Assembly (NCBI GenBank): GCA_003054665.1
Contig: QAYY01000015.1
Span: forward strand, 186,001-250,000
Reading direction: 5' to 3'
DNA from: Opitutaceae bacterium EW11
GTDB taxonomy: Bacteria; Verrucomicrobiota; Verrucomicrobiia; Opitutales; Opitutaceae
Length of the DNA: 64,000 bases
Shown here: positions 54,201 through 61,177 of the stretch, in pieces
Layout: every line of letters begins with the position of its first letter
Position numbering within the stretch: the first letter of the stretch is position 1
Position numbers and translations under genes: made by a program
The notes under the pieces: generated by a model
Database searches by the model: none
What the model saw: only the letters and a program-made list of their open reading frames with translations
Told to the model about the DNA's origin: nothing

Positions 54201-54378
54201 GCGCGGCGCCACCTGCAACGAGCGGGCGCTGATGGGCACGCTCGTGCGCGACGAGCGGGTGGTTTCCCGCGGCGCCGTGGTGCTCGCCATCCCGAGCGCG
54301 ATCGTGACGCGTGCGATCGAGATTTTCCCGGCGCTGGGGATCAGCCTCTACAAGACGAAGATAGTCTCTTCCGGATGA
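51226..54378 (+). CDS. Nucleotide-transporter-like (Npt/NTT) membrane domain + HEAT repeats + cyclic-nucleotide-binding fold
   Basis: A 1050-residue protein. Residues 1-405 have 10-12 membrane helices resembling ATP/ADP translocase-type (NTT) proteins of intracellular bacteria and their free-living relatives. Residues about 420-900 are helical HEAT-like repeats (RRWGVRAIGGLRQPQHARELL, LRLEALRALHKLASPEI). Residues about 925-1050 resemble a Crp/cNMP-binding barrel (PPGATLYSPDLPTGNLLIVAEGTVDLI) without the Arg of a true cAMP site. Its stop overlaps the next start (ATGA). Whether it transports nucleotides is unknown; it could be a membrane-anchored sensor. Confidence 0.75.
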   Translation: MTARLQALFRILPDEGGKLLYLSVFAGLLQAGVAVGMTAADSLFLTHLGPGKLPVIYLFMPVVTVLYAPVYSFLLARFGMDRLVYLTLATLVAGGLAFGAMAGPTPPAWLLYSMKFYVGLWFIALYTLFWNFADDYFSILDSKRLYGLIAAGSAAGASAGAGLVTAISHIVEPGRLFLVWAGLALVAAPVFARLRVRYPRVESDTPSESEPPARQLGFALQTFRSSRFALGLSAACFCSVALAAGLEYLSMSVFSEGKSPADLAALLGRLFAAANILTLIANLFVYNRLVSRIGVGNTALVLPLAFLAAFAAFYLQQGFVAAFLAFYAYQSLLASIEYNNVNVLFNALPSAAKRPLRTFIEALSEPLATAAAGGFLLLWAGSLGVPHLALAGILFATGALAVALILRHDYAGALAENLRRDWLDFAAPIEEWRNQLTEQDRELLREKAVHSSDRGERIAAADLLVFSGDPSASDAVTRLLETARSVEAERLRPTLNRILRSSDAATVAALLLWLESDASPEDPELLDEFAAAGALPVRQILAWSRSQHPARIAMSATARWHGPRLDEAESALHDVRLLLAGDRSSRRWGVRAIGGLRQPQHARELLRFLDEPDAELRLEALRALHKLASPEIEAVTGRIVPMLADASPDERQLILGTLEAIGAVGAVPDLLRAAGGFSSAENRRLESLLFALGPRATATIIHALRDPGTSCRARIVAARALRRIAPAQLELIAQDLMTTQLRRSWDAAGAARGLGDGAAADMTDGVAVLVRLYRDTAAEGIDFAVQLLGLTGRLPDVDLIQASLAFAHTKDRANAIETVEQSCPHGLFGQIQPLLELDGESGATVFPVLSRETILRRASSSEDSLECAAALLALGELKAPQARDLTLRRIDRTEPAKVTASLAALLPYFEPKLASDETRRLHPVQRVAALVRAGYFADARITALEYLATRGEEIHAPPGATLYSPDLPTGNLLIVAEGTVDLIRGGATRTLTRGATCNERALMGTLVRDERVVSRGAVVLAIPSAIVTRAIEIFPALGISLYKTKIVSSG

Positions 54379-55721
54379 AACCGCGCTTTACGTTCCAGAC
54401 GCTGATTCTCGCGGCGCTCGCGCCCGTGCTGGTCGCGTTCGCCGCGTTCTGGGCGTGGCACATCTACCGCTCGACGCACCGGATCATCCTCGACGGATTC
54501 GACCGCAAGCTGCTCGCCGTCGCCGGGGGTGCGGCGGCGCTGATCGACGGCGACGAACATGCGCGTTACCAGCGGGGGGCGCAGCCCCCGGGCACGGAGC
54601 CGGCGCCCGGCGCGACTCCGTCGGTGGAATCGTTCAATCTCGACGATCCGTTCTACCGGGCCAACCGCGCCGCATTCTCCCGGATCCAGTCGGAAACGGG
54701 CCTCAGTTACCTCTACACCCAGGTCTACGTCGGAGACCGCAAGATCTACTACGTCCTGGATGGCACCGTGTCGGACCGGTATTCGGTTCCCGGATCGGTC
54801 GACGAACTTCCCGTGCAGTCCGTCGACGCAGCCGAGCGGGTGCAGGGAATCGGACGGAGTTCGATCACCCCGATCATCCAGTGGCAGGTCTGGGGACTGA
54901 TCAAATCGGGCTTCACCCCGATCAGAGACTCCAAGGGTCGGGTCGTTGCGATCGCCGGAGCCGACGTCGACATCGGCATCATCCGCCAGAAGACCCGCTG
55001 GGCGTTGTTCGCGTCCATCCTCATCGGCGTCGGCTCCCTCCTCGCCGCCGGCTATCTCTCCTATCGGGTAACGCGCTCGCTCACCCGTCCCCTGCGCCAG
55101 CTCAAGGATTCGGCCCTTTGGATCGCCGCCGGCTACTACGGAGCGCGTATTCAACTCGCCGGCACACGCGAGGTTGTCGCCCTCGCCGGCACGCTCGACG
55201 CCCTCCGCGACCGGCTCGACCGCGAGGAAACGCGTTCGAGAACCTGGCAGGAACAGCTCCGGGGCCAGAGGCAGGGTTCGACGCTGGCCAAGGCGCTGGG
55301 CGAAGTCGCGTTGCGCCACGGCGCCGCGGAAAACGCCGAGGGCGCCGAGGGCGTCTGCCGGTGCACGGATGCCTCGGTGTGGTGGTTTGGCCAATCCGGC
55401 GAGAAAGCGCTGCCTGCCGCCTGCCAGCGGGCGCGGCTCACCGTTCTCGTGCGTTCGACGCTGAACGTCGGCGCGCCGCCGGAGCATCTGCTCGCCGTCC
55501 TTTTGTCGGCGCATCCCGGGTTGAGCGGTTGTGCCTGCTGGCACCGCGCGTCGCGGACGCTCCACTACCGTCTTCAGGCTCCGCGGATCCTTCGCGTCGG
55601 CGTGGCCACACACCGGCTTTCCGGCGCCGGCGCGCTTTCGATTCCGAACCCTGACAATCTCCGTTGGGCGGAAGCTCCGGCCGGGGCCGAGCCTCATGAA
55701 ACCGGGAGGACCGCGTCATGA
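54375..55721 (+). CDS. Membrane sensor with HAMP and degenerate SpoIIE domain (pseudophosphatase)
   Basis: A 448-residue protein. TM1 is at about 9-30, the extracytoplasmic sensor domain at about 31-205 (ETGLSYLYTQVYV, VAIAGADVDIGI), TM2 at about 209-230 and HAMP at about 231-290. The cytoplasmic C-part (about 300-448) parallels the phosphatase at 57477: WWFGQSGEKALPAACQRARLT aligns with FCIGDVSDKGMPAALFMAAAL. The Asp of GDVSDKG has become Gln, and the GGDFYD and terminal DD motifs are absent. It is thus probably catalytically dead. ATG 54375 overlaps the previous stop by ATGA. Confidence 0.75.
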   Translation: MKPRFTFQTLILAALAPVLVAFAAFWAWHIYRSTHRIILDGFDRKLLAVAGGAAALIDGDEHARYQRGAQPPGTEPAPGATPSVESFNLDDPFYRANRAAFSRIQSETGLSYLYTQVYVGDRKIYYVLDGTVSDRYSVPGSVDELPVQSVDAAERVQGIGRSSITPIIQWQVWGLIKSGFTPIRDSKGRVVAIAGADVDIGIIRQKTRWALFASILIGVGSLLAAGYLSYRVTRSLTRPLRQLKDSALWIAAGYYGARIQLAGTREVVALAGTLDALRDRLDREETRSRTWQEQLRGQRQGSTLAKALGEVALRHGAAENAEGAEGVCRCTDASVWWFGQSGEKALPAACQRARLTVLVRSTLNVGAPPEHLLAVLLSAHPGLSGCACWHRASRTLHYRLQAPRILRVGVATHRLSGAGALSIPNPDNLRWAEAPAGAEPHETGRTAS

Positions 55722-56128
55722 CTCTGGCCGAAAAAATCTTCGCGCTTCGCGCCGTCTTTCCGTTTTCGCAGCTGCGTCCGGAGGAGCTGCTCATCGTGGC
55801 GACGGGCGCGATGCTCCGCGAGCTTCCTCCCGGGCGGGTCCTGGTGAGAAAAGGCAGTCCGCTCAATCACCTCTACATCCGTGTCGCGGGCGATCTCGTC
55901 ACGGAATCCGGAACGGCCGTGCACCCGGTGCTCGGCACGACGGTTCTTCTCACCGGATGCGAGGCGCCGTACACCGTCACAGCCGGACCTTCGGGCTACC
56001 GAGGCCTCTGTCTGCCGCGAGGCAAGTTCCTCACCGTGGTGAACGAGTGCCCCGCGTTGCTCGTGGGCTTCTTCCAGATGCCGATCATCAACCCCGCCGA
56101 GCCGCCGAAGCCGGTCTCCGCGCCATGA
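55718..56128 (+). CDS. Small cyclic-nucleotide-binding-fold protein
   Basis: A 136-residue soluble protein of the Crp/cNMP-binding barrel type. A helix FPFSQLRPEELLIVATGAM leads to the barrel PPGRVLVRKGSPLNHLYIRVAGDLV. The phosphate-binding cassette is not conserved (APYTVTAG where RSATVTA is usual), so cAMP or cGMP binding is doubtful. It lacks a DNA-binding domain. Its start and stop both overlap the adjacent sensor genes by ATGA, which argues for a fixed ratio with them. It may be an adaptor or ligand domain for the sensors. Confidence 0.72.
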   Translation: MTLAEKIFALRAVFPFSQLRPEELLIVATGAMLRELPPGRVLVRKGSPLNHLYIRVAGDLVTESGTAVHPVLGTTVLLTGCEAPYTVTAGPSGYRGLCLPRGKFLTVVNECPALLVGFFQMPIINPAEPPKPVSAP

Positions 56129-57480
56129 CCTTCCGGCTCCGCTTCCATCTGGCGATCCTGCCCCTTTTCCTCGGCTTCACCGCGGCCGCCCTCGGGCTGC
56201 ATTACGCGCTGCATCGGCGAGAGCTCGACTGGGGCCTCGCCCAGCAGAGCGAAGGTCGCGCCGTCACCCTGGCGTCGTTTCTCGCCCAGTCTCCCGGAAA
56301 CGGCCTCCCGCCCGGCCCGGAATCGTGGACGGCTCAGGCAAACCGGCTGGCCCGGTCCGCCGGCGGCCTCGCCGTCACCTGGTTCGAACGCGAGGGCTCC
56401 GGCTGGCGCACGCGCCAGGTCGTAACGGATCCGTCACTACATTCACCCGCGTTGCCCGATGCCGGCATCCTCGCCCAGCTGGAAACGGGCGCACCGGCGT
56501 GGCGCCACGTCCCGTTGCCAAACGGCGAATTCGACGAATCCCAGGCCTACGCCCTGGTCCTCGACACCGATCGCAGCGCGCGAGCCGTGCTCGGGGTGAC
56601 GGAACGGGATCGCGTCACCCGGGCGGAACTGCACTGGGTCCTCCGCACAGGCGCCTGGGCGCTGGCTGCCGCCTTCGTCGCGAGCCTGATCGTCGCCGAA
56701 CTGCTCACCGCCATCGCGCGTCGCGACCTCGCCGCGATTTCGGAAGGCGCCCGGGCCCTCGCCCGCGGCGCGGCCGGACACAGTTGGAAACCGAGCGTGG
56801 TCTCGGAGTTCGCCGACCTTTCCCGCACGCTGCAGTCGATCGACCGGATTCTGCTCGAGGGAGGCCAGCAGACCCTCCGGCGTTTTTTCCGCGCGGAGCA
56901 GCTTCCCAGCGAAGACGAAACCGCAGTCGCCTTCGAGGAAGCCTGCGCGGCCGCGCCCCTCACTGCCGCGGATGCGCCAGCGTGTGTTGTCCGCCGACTC
57001 GGCCACGGCCACGACGACTTCAGTTTGGTTCAAAAAACCGCGGCCGGTTGGGCGCTGGGAACCGCAAGGCTCCAGCCGCCGCCGGACACCGAGAGCGCCC
57101 TTGATCGAAGCGTTCGCGCCGCTGCGGCGCGCGACCTCCTGTCCGGCCTGCTGGCGTCGCACTCTCCCGAGGAAGCGTGGCAACGGCTAGCGGCGGTGTA
57201 TCCCCTGGCTCGCGGCTGCCTCGTGATCCTAACCCCAACCGGTGAGGCTCCCGTTTGTCACACCTTCGGTCCCGACGGCGCCGGTGTCGTGCAACCCCAG
57301 CCGGGCGCGCAGTACGGCATCGTCTCCACCCTCGCCCCGGCATCGCTCCAGACCGCACGGGAGTTCGCCCAATACTCGTTCAACTGGCCGCTCGACCGCG
57401 CCGCGGACGAACTGGTGGCGCTCCTCGCCGAGCGCGACCGCGGACTGCTCTTGCTCTTTCACCCCTTCAAAGCGCCATGA
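56125..57480 (+). CDS. Membrane sensor with HAMP and highly degenerate SpoIIE-like domain
   Basis: A 451-residue protein: TM1 at about 8-28, extracytoplasmic domain at about 29-172, TM2 at about 174-197, HAMP at about 198-245. The C-part (about 260-451) follows the order of the phosphatase at 57477: RAAAARDLLSGLLASHSPEE parallels its AAALTTLRARATADLRDTPEE. It ends RGLLLLFHPF where the active form has DDITMLAVRF. None of the metal-binding Asp residues remains. Sensor region and catalytic region are both more diverged than in the protein at 54375. ATG 56125 overlaps the preceding stop. Confidence 0.68.
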   Translation: MTFRLRFHLAILPLFLGFTAAALGLHYALHRRELDWGLAQQSEGRAVTLASFLAQSPGNGLPPGPESWTAQANRLARSAGGLAVTWFEREGSGWRTRQVVTDPSLHSPALPDAGILAQLETGAPAWRHVPLPNGEFDESQAYALVLDTDRSARAVLGVTERDRVTRAELHWVLRTGAWALAAAFVASLIVAELLTAIARRDLAAISEGARALARGAAGHSWKPSVVSEFADLSRTLQSIDRILLEGGQQTLRRFFRAEQLPSEDETAVAFEEACAAAPLTAADAPACVVRRLGHGHDDFSLVQKTAAGWALGTARLQPPPDTESALDRSVRAAAARDLLSGLLASHSPEEAWQRLAAVYPLARGCLVILTPTGEAPVCHTFGPDGAGVVQPQPGAQYGIVSTLAPASLQTAREFAQYSFNWPLDRAADELVALLAERDRGLLLLFHPFKAP

Positions 57481-59111
57481 AAACCGCCGCCGACACCCCT
57501 GCCCCATCCCCGACGCCCCGCGTCCGCTACGGCCTGCGTTTCAAGGTCCTGCTTGGACTCACCGCGTTCAACATCGCCGCGACGCTGCTGTTCTCCGTCA
57601 AACACTACCTGACCGAACGCGAGCAGATCATGGGCACGTTGCGGGACAACCTGGCCGACTTCGCCGCCGGGTTCGCGGATCTGCTTCCGCCCGATTACCT
57701 CGACCGGGCCACCAAGCAGGGGTCGATCTCCCCCGAAGAGTATCAGAAAGTCTGCGACAAACTCACCGCCTACTGCTCCAAGGTCGGTCTGCGTTTCCTC
57801 TATAGCTACGCCCTGGAACCCGAAGGCTTTCACTGCACCGCGACCAACCAGCCCCCCAACGAGCGCTATGTGCCGTACTGGGACTTCTATGGCTCCGCGC
57901 CGCTGGAGATCTTCCAGGCTTCCGCCACGGGCAAGCCGGTCACCGCGATCGTGCACGACGAGTGGGGCCGAACCTTCACCTTGTTCGCGCCGATGAAGAC
58001 GCCGGGCGGCGTCAAGTACATCGCCGGGGCCGACCTTCCCATCGCCTACGTCGACGCGATCCTGAGGAAGTCGTTTCTCCAGTCGCTCTACGTGGGCGTC
58101 GGCAGCTTTGTCCTGTTTTTCGTCATCAGCGCCTACGCCAGCACGCGGTTCTCCCGCAGGATCACGCACCTCGCCGCCTACACCCACGAACTCGCCGCCT
58201 CCAACTTCAAACCGGATGCCGAGTCGCCCCTTCGGCGCGAGGTCGCCGCGATTCCCGAGAAGACCAAGGACGAGGTCGGCGAGCTGGCGCGAAGTTTCCT
58301 CCTGATGGAAGACCGGCTGGGCACGTACATCCGGCAGCTGAAGGAGGAAACCGCGGCCAAGGAACGCGCGCAAAACGAGCTGCGGATCGCCGGCGAGATC
58401 CAGGTCAGCATGCTTCCCCACGGTTTTCCCGAGACGCGGGGCGTCGATCTCCACGCCGCGATGAAGCCCGCGAAGGAGGCCGGCGGCGATTTCTACGATT
58501 ATTTCTTCCTCGATCCCGATCATCTCTGTTTCTGCATCGGCGACGTTTCCGACAAGGGCATGCCCGCCGCCCTTTTCATGGCCGCCGCGCTGACCACCCT
58601 GCGGGCCCGCGCGACCGCCGATCTGCGCGACACGCCGGAGGAGATTCTCCGCCAGACCAACGAGCTGCTGATTCCTCAAAACCAGTCCTGCCAGTTCGTC
58701 ACGCTCTTCCTCGCCGTCCTCAACGTGAAGACAGGCCTCCTCACGTATTCGGATGGCGGACACAATCGCCCGTACCATCGCGCCCGGTCCGGCAACGCCA
58801 AGATGCTCGTGATCCCGCCGCGGGAAGGCATCGCGCTGGGAGTGATGCCCGGCGCCGTCTTCAAACGCCACACCCTCCAGCTCGAACCGGGCGAAACGTT
58901 TTTCCTCTACACCGACGGGGTCACCGAAGCCGTGGCGGCGGACGAATCGTTCTATCGCGAACCGCGCCTGGAAAAGACGCTCAACGGGCTCTCGCCAGAC
59001 CTCGCGGTCTCCGGCTGGGTCGAGGCGGTGATGAAGGACGTCTTCGCCTTCTCGGAAGGCCACGTCCAAGCCGACGATATCACCATGCTCGCGGTCCGTT
59101 TCACCTCCTGA
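57477..59111 (+). CDS. Membrane sensor with HAMP and active SpoIIE/RsbU PP2C phosphatase
   Basis: A 544-residue protein: TM1 at about 21-42, sensor domain at 43-200 (VGLRFLYSYALE, KYIAGADLPIAYV), TM2 at 203-222, HAMP at about 222-285, coiled linker and phosphatase at about 300-544. The metal-binding Asp set is complete: D338 (AGGDFYDY), D356 (GDVSDKGMPAALFM), D480 (LYTDGVTE) and D533-D534 (DDITMLAV). It would dephosphorylate one of the STAS proteins in response to a ligand outside the cytoplasm. It is the last of the four ATGA-linked genes. The methyltransferase starts 3 bases after its stop. Confidence 0.92.
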   Translation: MKTAADTPAPSPTPRVRYGLRFKVLLGLTAFNIAATLLFSVKHYLTEREQIMGTLRDNLADFAAGFADLLPPDYLDRATKQGSISPEEYQKVCDKLTAYCSKVGLRFLYSYALEPEGFHCTATNQPPNERYVPYWDFYGSAPLEIFQASATGKPVTAIVHDEWGRTFTLFAPMKTPGGVKYIAGADLPIAYVDAILRKSFLQSLYVGVGSFVLFFVISAYASTRFSRRITHLAAYTHELAASNFKPDAESPLRREVAAIPEKTKDEVGELARSFLLMEDRLGTYIRQLKEETAAKERAQNELRIAGEIQVSMLPHGFPETRGVDLHAAMKPAKEAGGDFYDYFFLDPDHLCFCIGDVSDKGMPAALFMAAALTTLRARATADLRDTPEEILRQTNELLIPQNQSCQFVTLFLAVLNVKTGLLTYSDGGHNRPYHRARSGNAKMLVIPPREGIALGVMPGAVFKRHTLQLEPGETFFLYTDGVTEAVAADESFYREPRLEKTLNGLSPDLAVSGWVEAVMKDVFAFSEGHVQADDITMLAVRFTS

Positions 59112-59114
59112 TCC

Positions 59115-59885
59115 ATGTCCGACTCCACGACGCCCCTGCCGATTTCCGCCTCGGAGGACGAACTGCTCGTCGCCGCCGCTCAGGGAGACGAGCGATTGCT
59201 CGAACGGCTCCGGTCGCGCGTCCGCTCCGGGGAGCCCGCGCCGTACGTCGCCGGTTTCATCGAGTTTCGCGGCCGCAGGTTCCACATCGATCCACGCGCC
59301 TACATCACCGACCCTGAAGTCACGCACCTGATCGACGTCGTCGGCGAGGAGGGCGACGCGCTCGAACGCGAGTTCGGCCGATCCCTGCGGGTCCTCGAAT
59401 TCGGAACCGGCGCGGCCACCCTCGCTGTTTCGCTCAAGCTGGAGCACCCGCGCTGGACCGTGGCGGGCTTGGACGTCGACCGGGACGCCCTTGCGCTCGC
59501 GTCGGAAAACGTCAGCGCGCACAGCGCCATGGTGGAGCTCATCGAGAGCGATTTCTTCTCCTCCTGGCCCGCCGACCGCCCCCAGCCCGACCTGATCTTC
59601 GGCGACCCGCCGTGGGGTTCCGCGGAGGACCTCTACAACCCGTCGCGCGATGCCGAATACTACCGCCAAATGCCGCCGAGGTCGGCGTTCCCCTCCGGCG
59701 GCCGCACGGGCATGCACGACGCCGTGGTGCGGCACATCCAGGAACGAGGATGGACGTCCCTGTTGGTCTTCAACTATGGAGTGCTCCCCCGCGGTCTTGT
59801 CGAGGCATCGGCCTCGCGGCTGAAGCGCTGGCAGATCCGCTCTCCCGGGCCGCAGGTCTCCATCGTCGTCGGTCGGGCTTGTTAG
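59115..59885 (+). CDS. PrmC/HemK-like SAM-dependent methyltransferase with altered catalytic motif
   Basis: A 256-residue protein. The N-terminal GEPAPYVAGFIEFRGRRFHI follows PrmC, but the usual IPRPETE reads ITDPEVT. The SAM motif is VLEFGTGAATLAVSLK. The catalytic NPPY of glutamine and N6-adenine methyltransferases is GDPPWG here, so an adenine- or other amino-methyl substrate is possible. It is not the housekeeping PrmC, as prfA is absent. The start is 3 bases after the phosphatase stop. It may modify a protein or a product made by the cluster. Confidence 0.72.
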   Translation: MSDSTTPLPISASEDELLVAAAQGDERLLERLRSRVRSGEPAPYVAGFIEFRGRRFHIDPRAYITDPEVTHLIDVVGEEGDALEREFGRSLRVLEFGTGAATLAVSLKLEHPRWTVAGLDVDRDALALASENVSAHSAMVELIESDFFSSWPADRPQPDLIFGDPPWGSAEDLYNPSRDAEYYRQMPPRSAFPSGGRTGMHDAVVRHIQERGWTSLLVFNYGVLPRGLVEASASRLKRWQIRSPGPQVSIVVGRAC

Positions 59886-59923
59886 CTCCCGTCGAGAAAC
59901 GGAATCAAGCCGGCGTCCGGCGC

Positions 59924-59941
59924 GCCCCTTCCCGAAGGGGC
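59924..59941 (+). terminator. Short hairpin after the methyltransferase
   Basis: GCCCCTT-CCCG-AAGGGGC forms a 7-base-pair stem with a 4-base loop, 39 bases after the stop. No T-run follows, so it is a weak terminator candidate for the signalling operon. Confidence 0.4.
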
Positions 59942-60070
59942 AACCGGCAATCGCCGTCTCCCCGGACAATCGCGTTTTCCATCGCGACCGGCGGCGGGAC
60001 TCCGACAAGCCGATCGGAGATTGCGTTTTGGTGCGCTTGCGACTTCTTGCGGCAGTCGCTCCCCGCTCGC

Positions 60071-60481
60071 ATGCCGTTCAAAGTCACCCGAGGCCAGATC
60101 GTCGCCCGAGGCTTGTCCAATCGCTGCCCCAATTGCGGCAATCGGACCTTGTTCAAGAAAGGCACGCTCTTCGAACTGAACCGAGAGTGCCCGGCTTGCG
60201 GGCTCAAGTTGGAGAAAGACGAGGGCTTTTTCCTTGGATCGATGTCGCTGAACTACGGCATCACCGTCCTGTTTTTCCTCGTGCCGGTTCTGCTGCTTTA
60301 CCTGTTCTCCCTCATCTCCGGGCTGGTCGCATCGATCCTCGCCGGCGTTGGCGCGATCGTCGTGCCGGTCCTCCTCTACCGCTCGTCGCGAAGCTGGTGG
60401 CTGATGAACTACTATGTGTTTCTTCCCCAGCACCTGCCGGCAAATCGCGCGACGGCGCCGGGGGAGGACGAAAACATCTAG
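60071..60481 (+). CDS. DUF983-family zinc-ribbon membrane protein
   Basis: A 136-residue protein with two Cys pairs (CPNCGNRTLF and CPACGLKLE) forming a likely zinc ribbon at residues 15-45. Two membrane helices follow (about 58-80 and 82-103). This fits the uncharacterised DUF983 family. ATG 60071 was chosen because the zinc ribbon lies just downstream. The 185-base gap before it is non-coding apart from the hairpin. Confidence 0.82.
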   Translation: MPFKVTRGQIVARGLSNRCPNCGNRTLFKKGTLFELNRECPACGLKLEKDEGFFLGSMSLNYGITVLFFLVPVLLLYLFSLISGLVASILAGVGAIVVPVLLYRSSRSWWLMNYYVFLPQHLPANRATAPGEDENI

Positions 60482-60497
60482 CCCGGCGGCGCGCGGC

Positions 60498-61169
60498 TCA
60501 CGAGCCGGCTTCGTTTGCGTCCAGCCATTGCTCGACGGACGCAATGTGCAGGCGCATGCGTTCCTCGATATCCAGTGGCTCGGGCGCGCCCTGCTCCGTG
60601 CAGTACTGCGCCACGGCGCGGTCGAGATCCATCAGCTCCGGAAAACCGGCGTCGTCCTCCGGGCCCTCTCCGTCCAGCTCGTTGGGCGACCCCCACCAGA
60701 CGCGATTGAGCCGGCTTAGCAGCGCCAGATAGCGGTCCGCCGCCGCGACGAACCGCTCGATATTCTGCGATGCCAGGTAGCCGGTGACGGTGCCCTCGCG
60801 TCCGAAGACGCCTTCCGAATGGGAATGCGGTTCAAGACGGGAGAAGTTCACCTCGCCGGATGCGAGCACGTGCCGGCCCAGCGGATACAAACGGCAGACC
60901 AGCGGACGGTCCGCATGGACCGTGCAGCCCTCGTCGCCGAGGAAGACGCAGGCTCCGTCGTCACGGCGCCTCAAATACACGGAGCCTTCCAGAAAATCGC
61001 GGAGAAACGCCGTGGTGGAGATTCCCCGATTCCGTGCGAGGCGCGCAGCCTCGTACGGGTTCACCTGGATCAGCTTGTCGTGACAGCAACGGCGGCACCG
61101 TGCGCAGCGGTAGGAAAACGGCGTCTCCGCGGAAAACCGCGAACGCGGATCTGCCGCTTCGTCTGCCAC
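60498..61169 (-). CDS. YkgJ-family cysteine-cluster protein
   Basis: A 223-residue cytosolic protein with the CxxCxxCC cluster (RCARCRRCCHDK, residues 22-29) and further Cys in ACVFLGDEGCTVHADRPLVCRLYP. These are the landmarks of the YkgJ family, predicted to bind zinc or an iron-sulfur cluster and implicated in protein oxidation-repair or metal handling. I set the start at GTG 61169, 8 bases after the upstream gene's stop; no Shine-Dalgarno is seen, and no in-frame ATG lies before the cluster. It converges on the DUF983 gene with a 16-base gap. Confidence 0.75.
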   Translation of the reverse strand: MADEAADPRSRFSAETPFSYRCARCRRCCHDKLIQVNPYEAARLARNRGISTTAFLRDFLEGSVYLRRRDDGACVFLGDEGCTVHADRPLVCRLYPLGRHVLASGEVNFSRLEPHSHSEGVFGREGTVTGYLASQNIERFVAAADRYLALLSRLNRVWWGSPNELDGEGPEDDAGFPELMDLDRAVAQYCTEQGAPEPLDIEERMRLHIASVEQWLDANEAGS

Positions 61170-61177
61170 GGGAGCGA

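Noticed and set aside
57459-60008. 849-codon minus-strand frame opposite the SpoIIE phosphatase and methyltransferase
   Set aside because: It is a shadow frame; the phosphatase opposite has every catalytic residue.
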